Source of the DNA: an uncultured Ruminococcus sp. | Lineage (GTDB): Bacteria > Bacillota > Clostridia > Oscillospirales > Ruminococcaceae | NCBI GenBank assembly: GCA_902786975.1 | Contig: CADAES010000015.1 | Coordinates: forward strand, 1 to 47,433 | Direction: 5' to 3' | DNA length: 47,433 nt | Notes under the pieces: model-generated | Databases searched by the model: none | Seen by the model: only the letters and a program-made list of their open reading frames with translations | What the model was told of the DNA's origin: nothing | Translations under genes and position numbers: made by a program | In this document: positions 24,094 through 32,579 of the stretch, one piece after another | How the letters are laid out: each line of letters opens with the position of its first letter | Numbering within the stretch: position 1 is the stretch's first letter

Positions 24094-25893
24094 TCAGACT
24101 CCCTCGACAAAGCCCTTGAGCTGTTCCTTGTTAGTCTCGGTGGTATAGGAAAGCGGTATGTGGTACACCGTTTCGTATATCTCCTTCCACAGTTCATAGT
24201 TGCGCTTCATCATATACTCCGCCTGCTGACGGTGGGTAAGGCCTTGCTTGGGATATATCGGCTCGGATATATGTATCGTATACTCCTGAACATAGAAGCC
24301 GTCCTCACCTGTTACGTCGGAATCCTGCATCGTTATAAAGCACGGCAGTACAGGCGCTCCGCTTCTTGCGGCACACAGGAAAGCTCCCCTTTTAAGAGGC
24401 TTTGGCTTGCGGTAGTTCCACCACATGCTCTGCTCGGGATAAAACAGCACATAGTCGCCGTTTTCGATAAGCTCGTCTATCGCAGAAAAAAACTTTTTCA
24501 TCGTATCGACGTTTGAAGAAAGCGGCAGCGTATTGCAGTGGCGCATCAGAAATCCGTAGAAGCCGGGGAATGAGGTATAGTTGCCTTCCCTTATGACTCT
24601 CCAGAAGCTGCGCTGGGGCTGCTGTGCGGCTTCGTAGGCAAGCTGTATCGCAAAGCTGTCAAAGGCGTTGAAGTGGTTGCAGGTTATCACTGCACCGCTG
24701 TTCATCCTGCTGAAATTCTCAAGACCCTTTATCTCCTTGATTATCAGCTTTTTCTCGACGATAAGGTCGTCCACGAACTTATGTGCCATTTTGAAGGCGA
24801 ATTTGGTTTTGAGCTTTTCGGCTTTGGTCTTTCGCACATATTCTATCTCGTCGGGCATAAGCACACGTCCCGGCGGGTCGGCCTCGACGTCCTCGTCAAA
24901 GCGCCCGTCCTTTTCGTACTGCTCTATCTTGTACAGTATCTCGACACGGTCCTTTGCACGCTTGTCACGGTTGATGCGGTTGATGAAATTATCCTCTCGC
25001 TCGGTCTCGCTGACGGCGAGCGCAAGAAGGTTCTCGCCCGACTTTGCATCACGCTGTTTTTCCTCGTCGGTATAGTTTTCACGAACAGCAAGCAGCTGCT
25101 CGTAAACTTCGGTCTGCTCTGCATACTCCCAGAAATAGTTTCCGTGCAGGCAGTCCTCGTAATGCCAGGGCTTATTGCTCATAATATAGTGTATCATCTC
25201 AGCCTGCTCTACGGGGTAAGGCAGCTCGCCGAACACCTCGGTATTCCAGCGCTGGTCAAGCCAGTATACGTGGTCCTTGCAGATAAGGTTGAGATAGTCC
25301 TCGTCCTGCGTAACGACAAAGTTATAGTAATGCAGGTAGTCGATAAACTTATCCAGCACAAAATGGAGCCTGAACTGCTCGCAGTTTATGAGCATCAGTC
25401 CTGCGTTGAAGAAGTTATAGCGTGACACGCCGACGACCTTTTCAACATATGTGCCGTAGACCTCGCTTTGCACCATTGCCTGCTCGTGGCAGGCTCCGAG
25501 ATATGCGTCCTTTATATCGGTGAGATAGACCTTGCTGATATCACCTCTTATCACGGTATCGCTGTCGATATACACAGCCTTGGTATACTCGGGGAACATC
25601 TCTGCGATGAACAGCCTGTAATAGGTAGTCTTTGAATAGTAGTCACGCAGAGGGAGCTTATCGGAGATAGACTTCAGGTAGGGTGTTACGTCTACGAAGC
25701 GTATCTCAAAGCGGTCATCGGCAAGCTTGTTCACGACCGATTTCATCTCATCGGATATCTCGGTATGGAGAATGTGCAGCACATACTTGTTTGCCTTGGA
25801 AGCATTCTGTATAAGCGAATACATTGATACCACAGTATACTTCACAAAGGCATCGTCGCATGCATAGAAAATTGGTATGATGGTTTCCTTCAT
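24094..25893 (-). CDS. Fusion: GT8 glycosyltransferase plus PlsC-like acyltransferase
   Basis: Residues about 1-275 form a GT8 domain, with the metal-binding D110-S-D112, FFNAGLMLIN (162-170) and HYIMSNKPW (235-243). A charged helical linker (about 275-395) leads to a lysophospholipid acyltransferase domain. That domain has NHFNAFD (H407-x4-D412) and FYPEQSMWW (485-491), motifs I and III of PlsC-type enzymes. GT8 enzymes transfer sugars with retention; PlsC domains acylate lysolipids or glycolipids. The fusion suggests one protein that glycosylates and acylates the same acceptor. The domains also occur as separate genes immediately upstream. No signal peptide is present; membrane-associated action is likely. 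Confidence 0.88.
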   Translation of the reverse strand: MKETIIPIFYACDDAFVKYTVVSMYSLIQNASKANKYVLHILHTEISDEMKSVVNKLADDRFEIRFVDVTPYLKSISDKLPLRDYYSKTTYYRLFIAEMFPEYTKAVYIDSDTVIRGDISKVYLTDIKDAYLGACHEQAMVQSEVYGTYVEKVVGVSRYNFFNAGLMLINCEQFRLHFVLDKFIDYLHYYNFVVTQDEDYLNLICKDHVYWLDQRWNTEVFGELPYPVEQAEMIHYIMSNKPWHYEDCLHGNYFWEYAEQTEVYEQLLAVRENYTDEEKQRDAKSGENLLALAVSETEREDNFINRINRDKRAKDRVEILYKIEQYEKDGRFDEDVEADPPGRVLMPDEIEYVRKTKAEKLKTKFAFKMAHKFVDDLIVEKKLIIKEIKGLENFSRMNSGAVITCNHFNAFDSFAIQLAYEAAQQPQRSFWRVIREGNYTSFPGFYGFLMRHCNTLPLSSNVDTMKKFFSAIDELIENGDYVLFYPEQSMWWNYRKPKPLKRGAFLCAARSGAPVLPCFITMQDSDVTGEDGFYVQEYTIHISEPIYPKQGLTHRQQAEYMMKRNYELWKEIYETVYHIPLSYTTETNKEQLKGFVEGV

Positions 25894-25894
25894 A

Positions 25895-26722
25895 TTATTG
25901 CGTTACAAACTCCTTCTTTATTTTTTCGTACTCACAGTATATATCGTCAAACTGTCTGTATCCGAAAACAGAGTGGACCTTGTCGGTATGCCACTGCTTT
26001 ATATTGTCTGTATGCGGATAAGGCAGCCAGAAAAGGCGTTTTGAAAAATGCCGCACTACGGTATGCTTATGCAGGAATTTCTGGTCGTTGAACCTCTGCG
26101 GGAGCATCTTTTTGCGGGTGGTGGAGCGTATAAGTGCGCTCTGGTCGGCAAAGACGAGCTTTTTATGTTTTATCCACCAGCGGGCTTTTCTGAACAGTCC
26201 CGTCTGTCTTGCCTGCTTCATATTGAACAGCAGCACACCTGCGTTTATGTAATTGGGCTTTATGAGATATTTGCCGTAGTGGTCCCTTGCGGCGGCATAT
26301 TCATACCCCGTTAGGTCGGTATCCCACAGGAGCCTTACATCACGGTTGAACATAATGTCGGCATCGAGATACAAAAGCTTGTCCGGTATCCCCTTTACGA
26401 CGTCCGCAAAAAGCCGGATAAGCGTATAGGGCGAACAGTATGCACCCTCGTTGGGGCAGCCCGAAAAGGCTTTCATATAGTATTTTGTAACGTTGTGCAG
26501 CATGACCGAGTTTTCGCCGTTGTACTGCTTCACGGTCTCCTCGAGGATACGGATATGCTCGTCTGAGATACAGGTATACTTCCCGTCGAGGTGAGAAACG
26601 TCCATAGTAAAAATATGAAAGCAGAACGGCTCGCTTGTCTGTGTGCGTCTGAGGATAGACAGAACACAGGTCAGCACCCCGTCGAACACTCCGTCATTTC
26701 CGCAGAATAGAATATCTATCAT
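25895..26722 (-). CDS. GT8 family glycosyltransferase
   Basis: A single GT8 domain of 275 residues with LYLDADIMFNRDV (the DxD metal site), YINAGVLLFNMKQAR and DQSAL. The C-terminus, about residues 205-270, is Lys/His/Tyr-rich and may contact acceptor or membrane. The ATG at 26720-26722 (MIDILFCGND) has GGGAG 8 bases upstream and overlaps the stop codon of the acyltransferase gene (ATGA). One base separates it from the GT8-acyltransferase fusion, so all three are one operon. Confidence 0.88.
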   Translation of the reverse strand: MIDILFCGNDGVFDGVLTCVLSILRRTQTSEPFCFHIFTMDVSHLDGKYTCISDEHIRILEETVKQYNGENSVMLHNVTKYYMKAFSGCPNEGAYCSPYTLIRLFADVVKGIPDKLLYLDADIMFNRDVRLLWDTDLTGYEYAAARDHYGKYLIKPNYINAGVLLFNMKQARQTGLFRKARWWIKHKKLVFADQSALIRSTTRKKMLPQRFNDQKFLHKHTVVRHFSKRLFWLPYPHTDNIKQWHTDKVHSVFGYRQFDDIYCEYEKIKKEFVTQ

Positions 26723-27501
26723 TTGTTTTTCTCCCGTTTGATGTATCTTATCTGTATATAGTCGGACTTCTGCGCACGTTTGCACATAGCGCCGTAGACC
26801 TTGTCCCGAAGCTCTTTTCTGCGCTTTTTCAGCGGTTTATCCATATCGGGATAGAAAGGTCCGTCGATGTATGTTACTATCCTTGCCCCGCCTGTGAGCC
26901 TGCGCTTACGGTAGGTGTTCGTAAAGCAGTAGACGGGCGTACCGAGCTTTGCGGGATAGGCGAAGCTGGTATCGGGGAAATCCCTTATTTTTGTATAGTA
27001 TGGCCAGATATGCGCTTCGGGGTAGATGACAACGCAGTGACCCTGTGATATACGTGTTTCGACGGCGTCGATGAAATTCTTATACGCCTTCATTCCCTCG
27101 GGTATCGGCAAAGCGCCGAGCGACGGGGTTATCTTCCCCAGCACGGGCATAGACACATTGTTGGGGTGAACGATTATATAGTCGGTCTTGGGATAGCTTA
27201 TCACGTTTGGGATAAACGGGTCGGCGATATCCTGGGTATGGTTGCCGTACATGAAATACCCGTCGTGAAGGTGCTTTCTGAGCTTATGCCTGCCCTTTGA
27301 GGTATGGGCAAAGACGAACTTCACATACGCAAAGGCTATCGGAGTCGCAACGATGCGGTACCAGAAAAAGTGTGTGAACCTTTTGAAGCGGGAGGTATAG
27401 ATATACACATAGTCCTCGTCGATGGTGCGTGGGGTTATCTGCGCAGTCGAGAATTCGTCGTTGCGCTCATCGGAATAGAATATGACCTTACGCTTGTCCA
27501 T
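26719..27501 (-). CDS. Lysophospholipid acyltransferase (PlsC-like)
   Basis: A 260-residue acyltransferase with NHTQDIADPF (N87-H88 ... D94), VVIYPEAHIWPYYTKIR and a hydrophobic stretch at about 46-66. The catalytic motif is spaced H-x5-D rather than the usual H-x4-D. It may therefore be a divergent subfamily, or Asp91 may take the role. The ATG at 27499-27501 is preferred over longer readings, although its ribosome site (GGTGG) is weak. It is first of the three-gene glycosyl/acyl operon. Confidence 0.82.
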   Translation of the reverse strand: MDKRKVIFYSDERNDEFSTAQITPRTIDEDYVYIYTSRFKRFTHFFWYRIVATPIAFAYVKFVFAHTSKGRHKLRKHLHDGYFMYGNHTQDIADPFIPNVISYPKTDYIIVHPNNVSMPVLGKITPSLGALPIPEGMKAYKNFIDAVETRISQGHCVVIYPEAHIWPYYTKIRDFPDTSFAYPAKLGTPVYCFTNTYRKRRLTGGARIVTYIDGPFYPDMDKPLKKRRKELRDKVYGAMCKRAQKSDYIQIRYIKREKNK

Positions 27502-27669
27502 TATACCACCACCGCATCTTTTATGACCATTATCAATAAAATGATACCATAACTGCGGCGATATGTCAACATTTTTAATGATGTTCGCCGTGGAAAACGA
27601 CATTTTCCGACAATTTTCAGGACAGGGAGTCTGATTTTTCCAAAGAAGTCAGCTGTACGGGGAGTTTTT

Positions 27670-28464
27670 TCAGATAAGCCCGCACATTTCAAAAGCCTTA
27701 TAAAGCCCGTCGTTTTCGATGCGGTCGGTGACGATATCTGCGTGAGCCTTGACGATATCGGGTGCGTTGCCCATAGCTACGCCGAGTTTGCAAAACTCAA
27801 GCATCTCTATATCGTTCCCGCCGTCGCCTATGGCAACGGTATCTTCGATATCAGCGCCGCAGTATCTCAGCACCTCGGAGATACCGACAGACTTATTGAC
27901 ATCGGGCAGCATGACCTCTCCGCCCGTCGTGCTGTCGGGGTAGCTGAGCGTAACGACCTTTGCGATACCGTCAAGCTCGGCCTGGAGCTGTTCGTTTGAA
28001 CAGTCGGCGGATTTATAGACGAACTTTCCGATACAGTCAAGCCCTGCGGGCGTAGCTTCGAGAAAGCGTCCTCCGAGGCTGAGTATCCAGCTTTTCATCG
28101 CCGAGAACTCGTCACGGAAGGTCTGAGCGAGCATATCGTCGCTGTATCGGGACTCGATAACGGTCATTGCGTTATGCTTCATCAGCACGCTCACTATCCT
28201 GTCGTAATCCCCGGGAGTGAAGCACCTGTCAAAGATGACCTTTGAGTCGCATACGACGTGCGCACCTGCGGCGAAAACGCCGTCCTCAAAGCTCATATTC
28301 CTAATGCAGTGCGGCATTATAGCCTTATAGCGCCCCGAGCTTATAAACAGCTTATGCCCGTTTCTTCGGGCAAGCTCAACGGCTCTGACCGTTGAAGGGT
28401 GGATAGTTTCGAGCTTATCGACGAGCGTTCCGTCGATATCGAGAAATACGAGTTTCTGTTTCAT
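27670..28464 (-). CDS. Cof-type HAD-superfamily phosphatase
   Basis: A 264-residue HAD IIB (Cof) hydrolase. Motif I is FLDIDGTLV (nucleophile D9, acid D11), motif II lies in KLFISSGRY, and motif IV is AIGDGGNDIEMLEFCKLGVAMGNA. The family removes phosphate from sugar phosphates, flavin mononucleotide or similar compounds; the substrate cannot be told from the sequence. Confidence 0.93.
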   Translation of the reverse strand: MKQKLVFLDIDGTLVDKLETIHPSTVRAVELARRNGHKLFISSGRYKAIMPHCIRNMSFEDGVFAAGAHVVCDSKVIFDRCFTPGDYDRIVSVLMKHNAMTVIESRYSDDMLAQTFRDEFSAMKSWILSLGGRFLEATPAGLDCIGKFVYKSADCSNEQLQAELDGIAKVVTLSYPDSTTGGEVMLPDVNKSVGISEVLRYCGADIEDTVAIGDGGNDIEMLEFCKLGVAMGNAPDIVKAHADIVTDRIENDGLYKAFEMCGLI

Positions 28465-28480
28465 ATAAACCTCTCAAAAT

Positions 28481-28523
28481 AAGGCTTGCTGTACAAAAAA
28501 ACGTACAGTAAGCCTTGCTTTTT
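28481..28523. terminator. Long hairpin, probable terminator after phosphofructokinase
   Basis: A 14-bp stem (28481-28494 with 28503-28516, one G-T pair) carries an A/T-rich loop. The tail is T-rich on the plus strand and short (TTTT) on the minus strand. It sits between two minus-strand genes. Confidence 0.6.
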
Positions 28524-28592
28524 AATAAATGGAACGGTGGAGCGAGCCTGTAAGGTGTTTTGCAAAAGGCGCACCGCCTGTCCCCTGCGCTG

Positions 28593-29798
28593 TCACTTGA
28601 GCTTGAAGTGGACGGGCATACCGTTTTTCATAGCTATCTTGACCTCGCCCTGTATCAGCGGAAGAAAATACTTTATCGCCTTTGGCTTGACATCGTTCTG
28701 GTCTTCGGTTATCCATTCCTTGGGGAAGAATTTTTCCTTATTTGCGGTCTCGTGCGCATCGACAGACTCTATCTTCACAACATACGGAACGTCGCTTATC
28801 CTTGTGAAGACCATTACCCTGCCTGTCTCGCCCGAAAGTGCGGCTTTTACAGCCTGCGAGCCTATCTGCTCGGACTCGTCGATATCGGTCTTTGAGCAGA
28901 TGTGCGAGGAGCATCTCTGCATTACGTTGAGCTCTATTGAACGCACCTTGCAGCCGATATTCTCACGCACAAGGTTCTCCAGCGTTTTGCCGATGCCCGA
29001 AAGCTGCTGGTGACCGAAAACATCGACGCTGTTGTCACGCAGACATTTGGTATCCTTCAGCTGCATACCCTCGGAGACTACGATAATAACGGCTTTGTGC
29101 TTAGCCTGCTGGTTCCTGACATCTTCAAGGAAGTCCTCTGTGGTGAACTTGCACTCGGGCAGGTAGATAAGGTGGGGCGCTATCTCGTCGTTGGCTCTGA
29201 GCACACAGGTCGAAGCGGCGAGCCAGCCTGCGTGTCTGCCCATTATCTCAACTATCGTCACAGATTCGATCGAATACACCGAGCTGTCACGGATTATCTC
29301 CTGAACGGTGGCTGCAACGTACTTTGCGGCACTTCCGAAGCCGGGTGTGTGGTCGGTCACGGGAAGGTCGTTGTCTATCGTCTTGGGTATGCCGACTACC
29401 TTGATATGGACGTCGTGAGCCTTGAAATAATCCGAAAGCTTAGCGACGGTATCCATCGAATCGTTGCCGCCGATATAGAAAAACGCCTCTATCCTGTGCT
29501 TTTCAAGACAGGTGAGTATCTTTTCGTAGGTCTCGCTCTCCTCGCTGACGTCGGGGAGCTTGTATCTGCACGAGCCCAGCACCGTTGACGGCGTCTGGCG
29601 AAGAAGCTCCATATCCTCATTTGTCTTTATTATCAGCTTCAGATCGACGAGTTCGTCGTTGATTATGCCCTCTATACCGTTGATAGAGCCGAAAACCGCA
29701 TCTATCTGCGGGGTTTTGAGAGCCTCTTTATAAACTCCGACAAGTGAAGCGTTTATCGCACAGGTCGGTCCGCCCGACTGAGCAACTGCAATATTCAT
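28593..29798 (-). CDS. pfp: 6-phosphofructokinase, PPi-type
   Basis: It phosphorylates fructose-6-phosphate in glycolysis. The N-terminus IAVAQSGGPTCAINAS, the catalytic PKTIDNDLPVTDHTPGFGSA and MGRHAGWLAAS are diagnostic. GGNDSMDT has Asp where ATP-dependent enzymes carry Gly (GGDDS versus GGDGS), which points to pyrophosphate as phosphoryl donor. At 401 residues it is in the range of the PPi-type group. The ATG at 29796-29798 has AAGGAG 8 bases upstream. Confidence 0.9.
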   Translation of the reverse strand: MNIAVAQSGGPTCAINASLVGVYKEALKTPQIDAVFGSINGIEGIINDELVDLKLIIKTNEDMELLRQTPSTVLGSCRYKLPDVSEESETYEKILTCLEKHRIEAFFYIGGNDSMDTVAKLSDYFKAHDVHIKVVGIPKTIDNDLPVTDHTPGFGSAAKYVAATVQEIIRDSSVYSIESVTIVEIMGRHAGWLAASTCVLRANDEIAPHLIYLPECKFTTEDFLEDVRNQQAKHKAVIIVVSEGMQLKDTKCLRDNSVDVFGHQQLSGIGKTLENLVRENIGCKVRSIELNVMQRCSSHICSKTDIDESEQIGSQAVKAALSGETGRVMVFTRISDVPYVVKIESVDAHETANKEKFFPKEWITEDQNDVKPKAIKYFLPLIQGEVKIAMKNGMPVHFKLK

Positions 29799-29876
29799 AA
29801 GCTGTTCTCCTTTTAACAGACGGCCGGTGCAGAACAATAAATATTCCACATTGACCGTAAATAATTCACACATACA

Positions 29877-29904
29877 AGTATAGCATATTATGATTATTTT
29901 TCAA
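29877..29904 (-). promoter_or_regulatory. Likely promoter for phosphofructokinase
   Basis: The minus strand reads TTGAAA, 16 bases, TATACT. Confidence 0.5.
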
Positions 29905-30017
29905 GTAGTTACAGCAATTTTCTCACTTTTTCTCATTTAGTCTGCCCTTTACGGCGGTCGGTATGTGGCAAATGACGAAACGTGAGTGCGGCGGACTAAA
30001 AATATCCATATATATAC

Positions 30018-30047
30018 TTGACAAAAGGGGCGCAAAAATAGTATAAT
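30018..30047 (+). promoter_or_regulatory. Promoter for the SH3 membrane protein
   Basis: TTGACA (30018-30023), 18 bases, TATAAT (30042-30047). Confidence 0.8.
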
Positions 30048-30107
30048 AATATCTGTTAAGAAGATATCAGCTTTCTTAAAATCAAAACCGATGAGAGGAA
30101 GAAGAAA

Positions 30108-30929
30108 ATGTCTGAAAAGAACTACAGACCCGACGATGATGTCTCCGATGAGGAGATAGACGCTGGGGAAGCTGAAGAATATTACGACGATGACGACGAC
30201 GTTTTCGGAAGCGGCGACGATGAACAGCGCGGCGGCTATGATGACGGTGACGGCGACGATGACCGCTATGACGACGATGACTACGACGACAGGCGTGATG
30301 ACCGTTCCGAGCGCAGAAAGCCGAGAAGATCCGAGGAAGATGCACAGCGCCGCAGCAGAGCCAGAGATGCGGGCAGGCAGTTCCGCAGCAGAATGGCTGA
30401 ATTTGAGGACGATGACGACGGTGACGAAAAGGGACCGCTTCTTTCGGCGTGGGTAAAGGGTATTATCGGAATACTTGTTTCTCTGACGCTGGTGTTCGTT
30501 ATCATCATGCTTTTTGCAAAGGTGCTTTTCCTTCATGAACCTAATGTCGAAGTCAAGACAGGTACGATGACCGCTGTTGAGAACACGGGAACGACCTTTA
30601 TGACCACGACGAATTCAGATCACCAGACTGCCGCCACAAAGACGACAAAGGAAAAGATAAGGTTCAACGTTGAGGTAACTCAGACCGACAAGGAAGGCAA
30701 CAAGGTCACAAACACCGATGAGCCTGTATCCAAGATAAAGTGCATCTCGCCGGTACTTGTTCACCCAGAGCCGAATTCAAGGTCGGCTAACCTTACCACA
30801 GTACCTCTCAACGCTGAGGTCGATTTCATCAGAAACGACAACGGCTGGTACTACATCACCTACAACGGCATAACGGGCTATGCGTGGGGACAGTTCTTCA
30901 CGGCACCGACCACGCCGACACCGCACTGA
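30108..30929 (+). CDS. Single-pass membrane protein with acidic N-terminus and extracellular SH3 domain
   Basis: The first about 112 residues are cytoplasmic and extremely rich in Asp, Glu and Arg, with runs of acidic residues. One membrane helix follows (about 117-142). A Thr-rich linker leads to a bacterial SH3 domain at the C-terminus (about 205-270; VLVHPEPNSRSANLTTVPLN, NGWYYITYNGITGYAWGQFF). Bacterial SH3 domains bind peptidoglycan or peptides, so the protein probably links envelope and cytoplasm. The partner of the acidic region is unknown. The coding DNA of the acidic region is strongly biased (GAC/GAT runs). Confidence 0.82.
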   Translation: MSEKNYRPDDDVSDEEIDAGEAEEYYDDDDDVFGSGDDEQRGGYDDGDGDDDRYDDDDYDDRRDDRSERRKPRRSEEDAQRRSRARDAGRQFRSRMAEFEDDDDGDEKGPLLSAWVKGIIGILVSLTLVFVIIMLFAKVLFLHEPNVEVKTGTMTAVENTGTTFMTTTNSDHQTAATKTTKEKIRFNVEVTQTDKEGNKVTNTDEPVSKIKCISPVLVHPEPNSRSANLTTVPLNAEVDFIRNDNGWYYITYNGITGYAWGQFFTAPTTPTPH

Positions 30930-30944
30930 AACTGAACAAGCCAG

Positions 30945-30976
30945 AGGCTGCTGCATATCCTGCGGCAGCCTTTTTT
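30945..30976 (+). terminator. Terminator of the SH3 protein gene
   Basis: An 11-bp stem (30945-30955 with 30961-30971, one mismatch) and six T. Confidence 0.9.
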
Positions 30977-31002
30977 ATGCCATATCCGACCCATATACAA
31001 AG

Positions 31003-31030
31003 AAAAAGCCCGGTCTCCCGAGCTTTTTTT
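31003..31030. terminator. Terminator of PII-like/prmA genes (bidirectional)
   Basis: AAAAAGCCCGG (31003-31013) pairs with CCGAGCTTTTT (31018-31028), with T on both outer flanks. Confidence 0.8.
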
Positions 31031-31060
31031 GATATGCATTGTTATCGAGCGAACAACGGC

Positions 31061-31399
31061 TCAGTCCAGACCCTCCCAATAGGTTATCGGGACGGTGAAC
31101 AGAACGCCAGCATTCGGCTTTGAAAGGTCACCTGTTATTCTCTTTATAGCGGCGATAGCGTCATCGACCTTGCTGTCGTCAACTGCGACAAACACAGTCT
31201 TTCCTTTCTGCTTGGGGTCAACGCCCTTTAATATCGAATTGAGCAGTCCCAGCGAAGCCATACTGTCAGATGTGCTGATAGATTTTGCCATACCTACGCT
31301 GTCGATGCTCGTTCCGCCCTTGATGCCGGCTTTTGCGAGCGCCACCATTACATCGTCCACAAGGTCTACCCTCTTTATCACAAGAAATAAAAGCTGCAT
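31061..31399 (-). CDS. PII-like small signalling protein
   Basis: A 112-residue protein with the ferredoxin-like PII pattern: MQLLFLVIKRVDLVDDVMVALAKAGIKGGT, then KTVFVAVDDSKVDDAIAAIKRITGDLS and VLFTVPI. Trimeric PII-like proteins bind nucleotides or small effectors. The T-loop is replaced by a Ser/Met-rich stretch, and the canonical Tyr for uridylylation is missing, so it is not GlnB or GlnK. The ATG at 31397-31399 has AAAGG 9 bases upstream. An ATG at 31408 overlaps the prmA stop codon and is a real alternative. Confidence 0.75.
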   Translation of the reverse strand: MQLLFLVIKRVDLVDDVMVALAKAGIKGGTSIDSVGMAKSISTSDSMASLGLLNSILKGVDPKQKGKTVFVAVDDSKVDDAIAAIKRITGDLSKPNAGVLFTVPITYWEGLD

Positions 31400-31404
31400 T
31401 TTCC

Positions 31405-32388
31405 TCATCCTTTCTCTCTGTCTTTATATACAAACGACGCTGCGACCCAGTCGTCCTTTTGTCTTACCTCGCAAAGCTCAAAGCCGTTAGCCTTTACAGC
31501 TTCGAGCACCTCGTCCTTTCTCGGCTCGATAATACCCGATATAACGAGCTTTCCGTCCTGCTTCAAAAAGCCTGCGAACAGCCCGCTCATCGCAAGCAGT
31601 ACATCTGCAACTATATTCGCACAGACAACGTCATACCCCGACGAGATGCTTTGCACGAGCTCCGTATCGGTCACGATATTGCCTGCGAGCGCTTTATAGC
31701 TCTGTTTCGGGATACCGTTGGCTTCGGCGTTCTCTGCGGCGATGCGCACCGAGTTTTCGTCGATATCCACCGCACAGGCATACCCTGCGCCGAGCAGCAT
31801 TCCCGCAATCGAAAGTATACCGCTTCCGCAGCCCAGGTCAAGAAGCCTGCAGCCGTCGGAGATGTTCTTTTCAAGAAGCTCAAGGCACAGCTGGGTGGTG
31901 TTATGCTGACCCGTACCGAAAGAAGCGGCGGGGTCTATCTCGAGTATCTTCCTTGTTTCGCCCTCGCTGACACTTTCCCAGCTCGGCTTTATCAGAAGTT
32001 TCTCGCCCACGCAAAGCGGTTTGAAATACTGCTTCCAGTTGTTGGCCCAGTCCTCCTCACGGATATTTTTAAGCTCCGTTTCCAGACGGCCGAACGTGCC
32101 GTCGGAGTCTGTGAGCCTCAGCGAATTCAGCTCGGCTCTCACCGCATTCAGAAGCTCGGGCGAACCTGCGTTGTTTTCGAGGTAAACGGTGACGGTCGTT
32201 TCGCAGTTTTTCAGACCCATAAGGTCATCGTCGATATAGTCCCAGTTTCCGTCCTTATCGTTGAGAAAGTCCTCAAAATCCTTTGCGTCCTTGATAACAA
32301 ACCCGTCGATGCCGAGTCCGAGCAATCTGCCCGTGACGGCTTCTATACCATCTGTTGTGGTATAGATATCCACCTCTATCCAATCCAC
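31405..32388 (-). CDS. prmA: Ribosomal protein L11 methyltransferase PrmA
   Basis: A class I SAM-dependent methyltransferase that trimethylates ribosomal protein L11. The C-terminal domain has the SAM loop LLDLGCGSGILSIAG, an acidic VDID, VVCANIVADVLL and the GTGQHNTT segment typical of PrmA. The N-terminal domain binds L11. The start is placed at the GTG at 32388 (giving MDWIEVDIYTTT), with GGGG 8 bases upstream; this N-terminus matches the family. It overlaps or abuts the PII-like gene. Confidence 0.93.
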   Translation of the reverse strand: MDWIEVDIYTTTDGIEAVTGRLLGLGIDGFVIKDAKDFEDFLNDKDGNWDYIDDDLMGLKNCETTVTVYLENNAGSPELLNAVRAELNSLRLTDSDGTFGRLETELKNIREEDWANNWKQYFKPLCVGEKLLIKPSWESVSEGETRKILEIDPAASFGTGQHNTTQLCLELLEKNISDGCRLLDLGCGSGILSIAGMLLGAGYACAVDIDENSVRIAAENAEANGIPKQSYKALAGNIVTDTELVQSISSGYDVVCANIVADVLLAMSGLFAGFLKQDGKLVISGIIEPRKDEVLEAVKANGFELCEVRQKDDWVAASFVYKDREKG

Positions 32389-32434
32389 AGTATTCACCCC
32401 AATCTTCACTGAATATTAATTTTATATCCTCAAT

Positions 32435-32463
32435 ATTATAACACAAAATTGACTATTTGTAAA
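32435..32463 (-). promoter_or_regulatory. Promoter for prmA
   Basis: The minus strand reads TTTACA, 17 bases, TATAAT. Confidence 0.75.
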
Positions 32464-32474
32464 GTCCCGAGAGT

Positions 32475-32517
32475 AAAAAAATGAAGCTTCACTCGATTTG
32501 CGAAGCTCCATTTTTTT
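32475..32517. terminator. Terminator of the cohesin-like gene
   Basis: ATGAAGCTTC (32481-32490) pairs with GAAGCTCCAT (32502-32511) through one G-T pair, with A/T runs outside on both sides. Confidence 0.82.
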
Positions 32518-32579
32518 CAGCTTTGTTGAATCATGTGATATCAGCTTTGTTCAGCTTTGTTGAATCATGTGATATCAGC
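32518..32579. repeat. 34-bp tandem duplication at the 3' end of the cohesin-like gene
   Basis: A 27-base unit beginning CAGCTTTGTTGAATCATG occurs at 32518 and again, identically, at 32552. The second copy contains the stop codon of the gene. Confidence 0.85.

Larger units (their letters stand above)
29799..30107. other. 309-bp region between divergent genes
   Basis: It holds the leftward promoter for phosphofructokinase (29877-29904) and the rightward promoter for the SH3 protein (30018-30047). I see no gene or repeat. Confidence 0.7.

Noticed and set aside
29949-30536. Minus-strand open frame of 195 codons opposite the SH3 protein
   Set aside because: It is a shadow of the Asp/Glu-rich coding repeats (Val/Ile-rich translation). 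The plus strand has the promoter, TM helix and SH3 domain.
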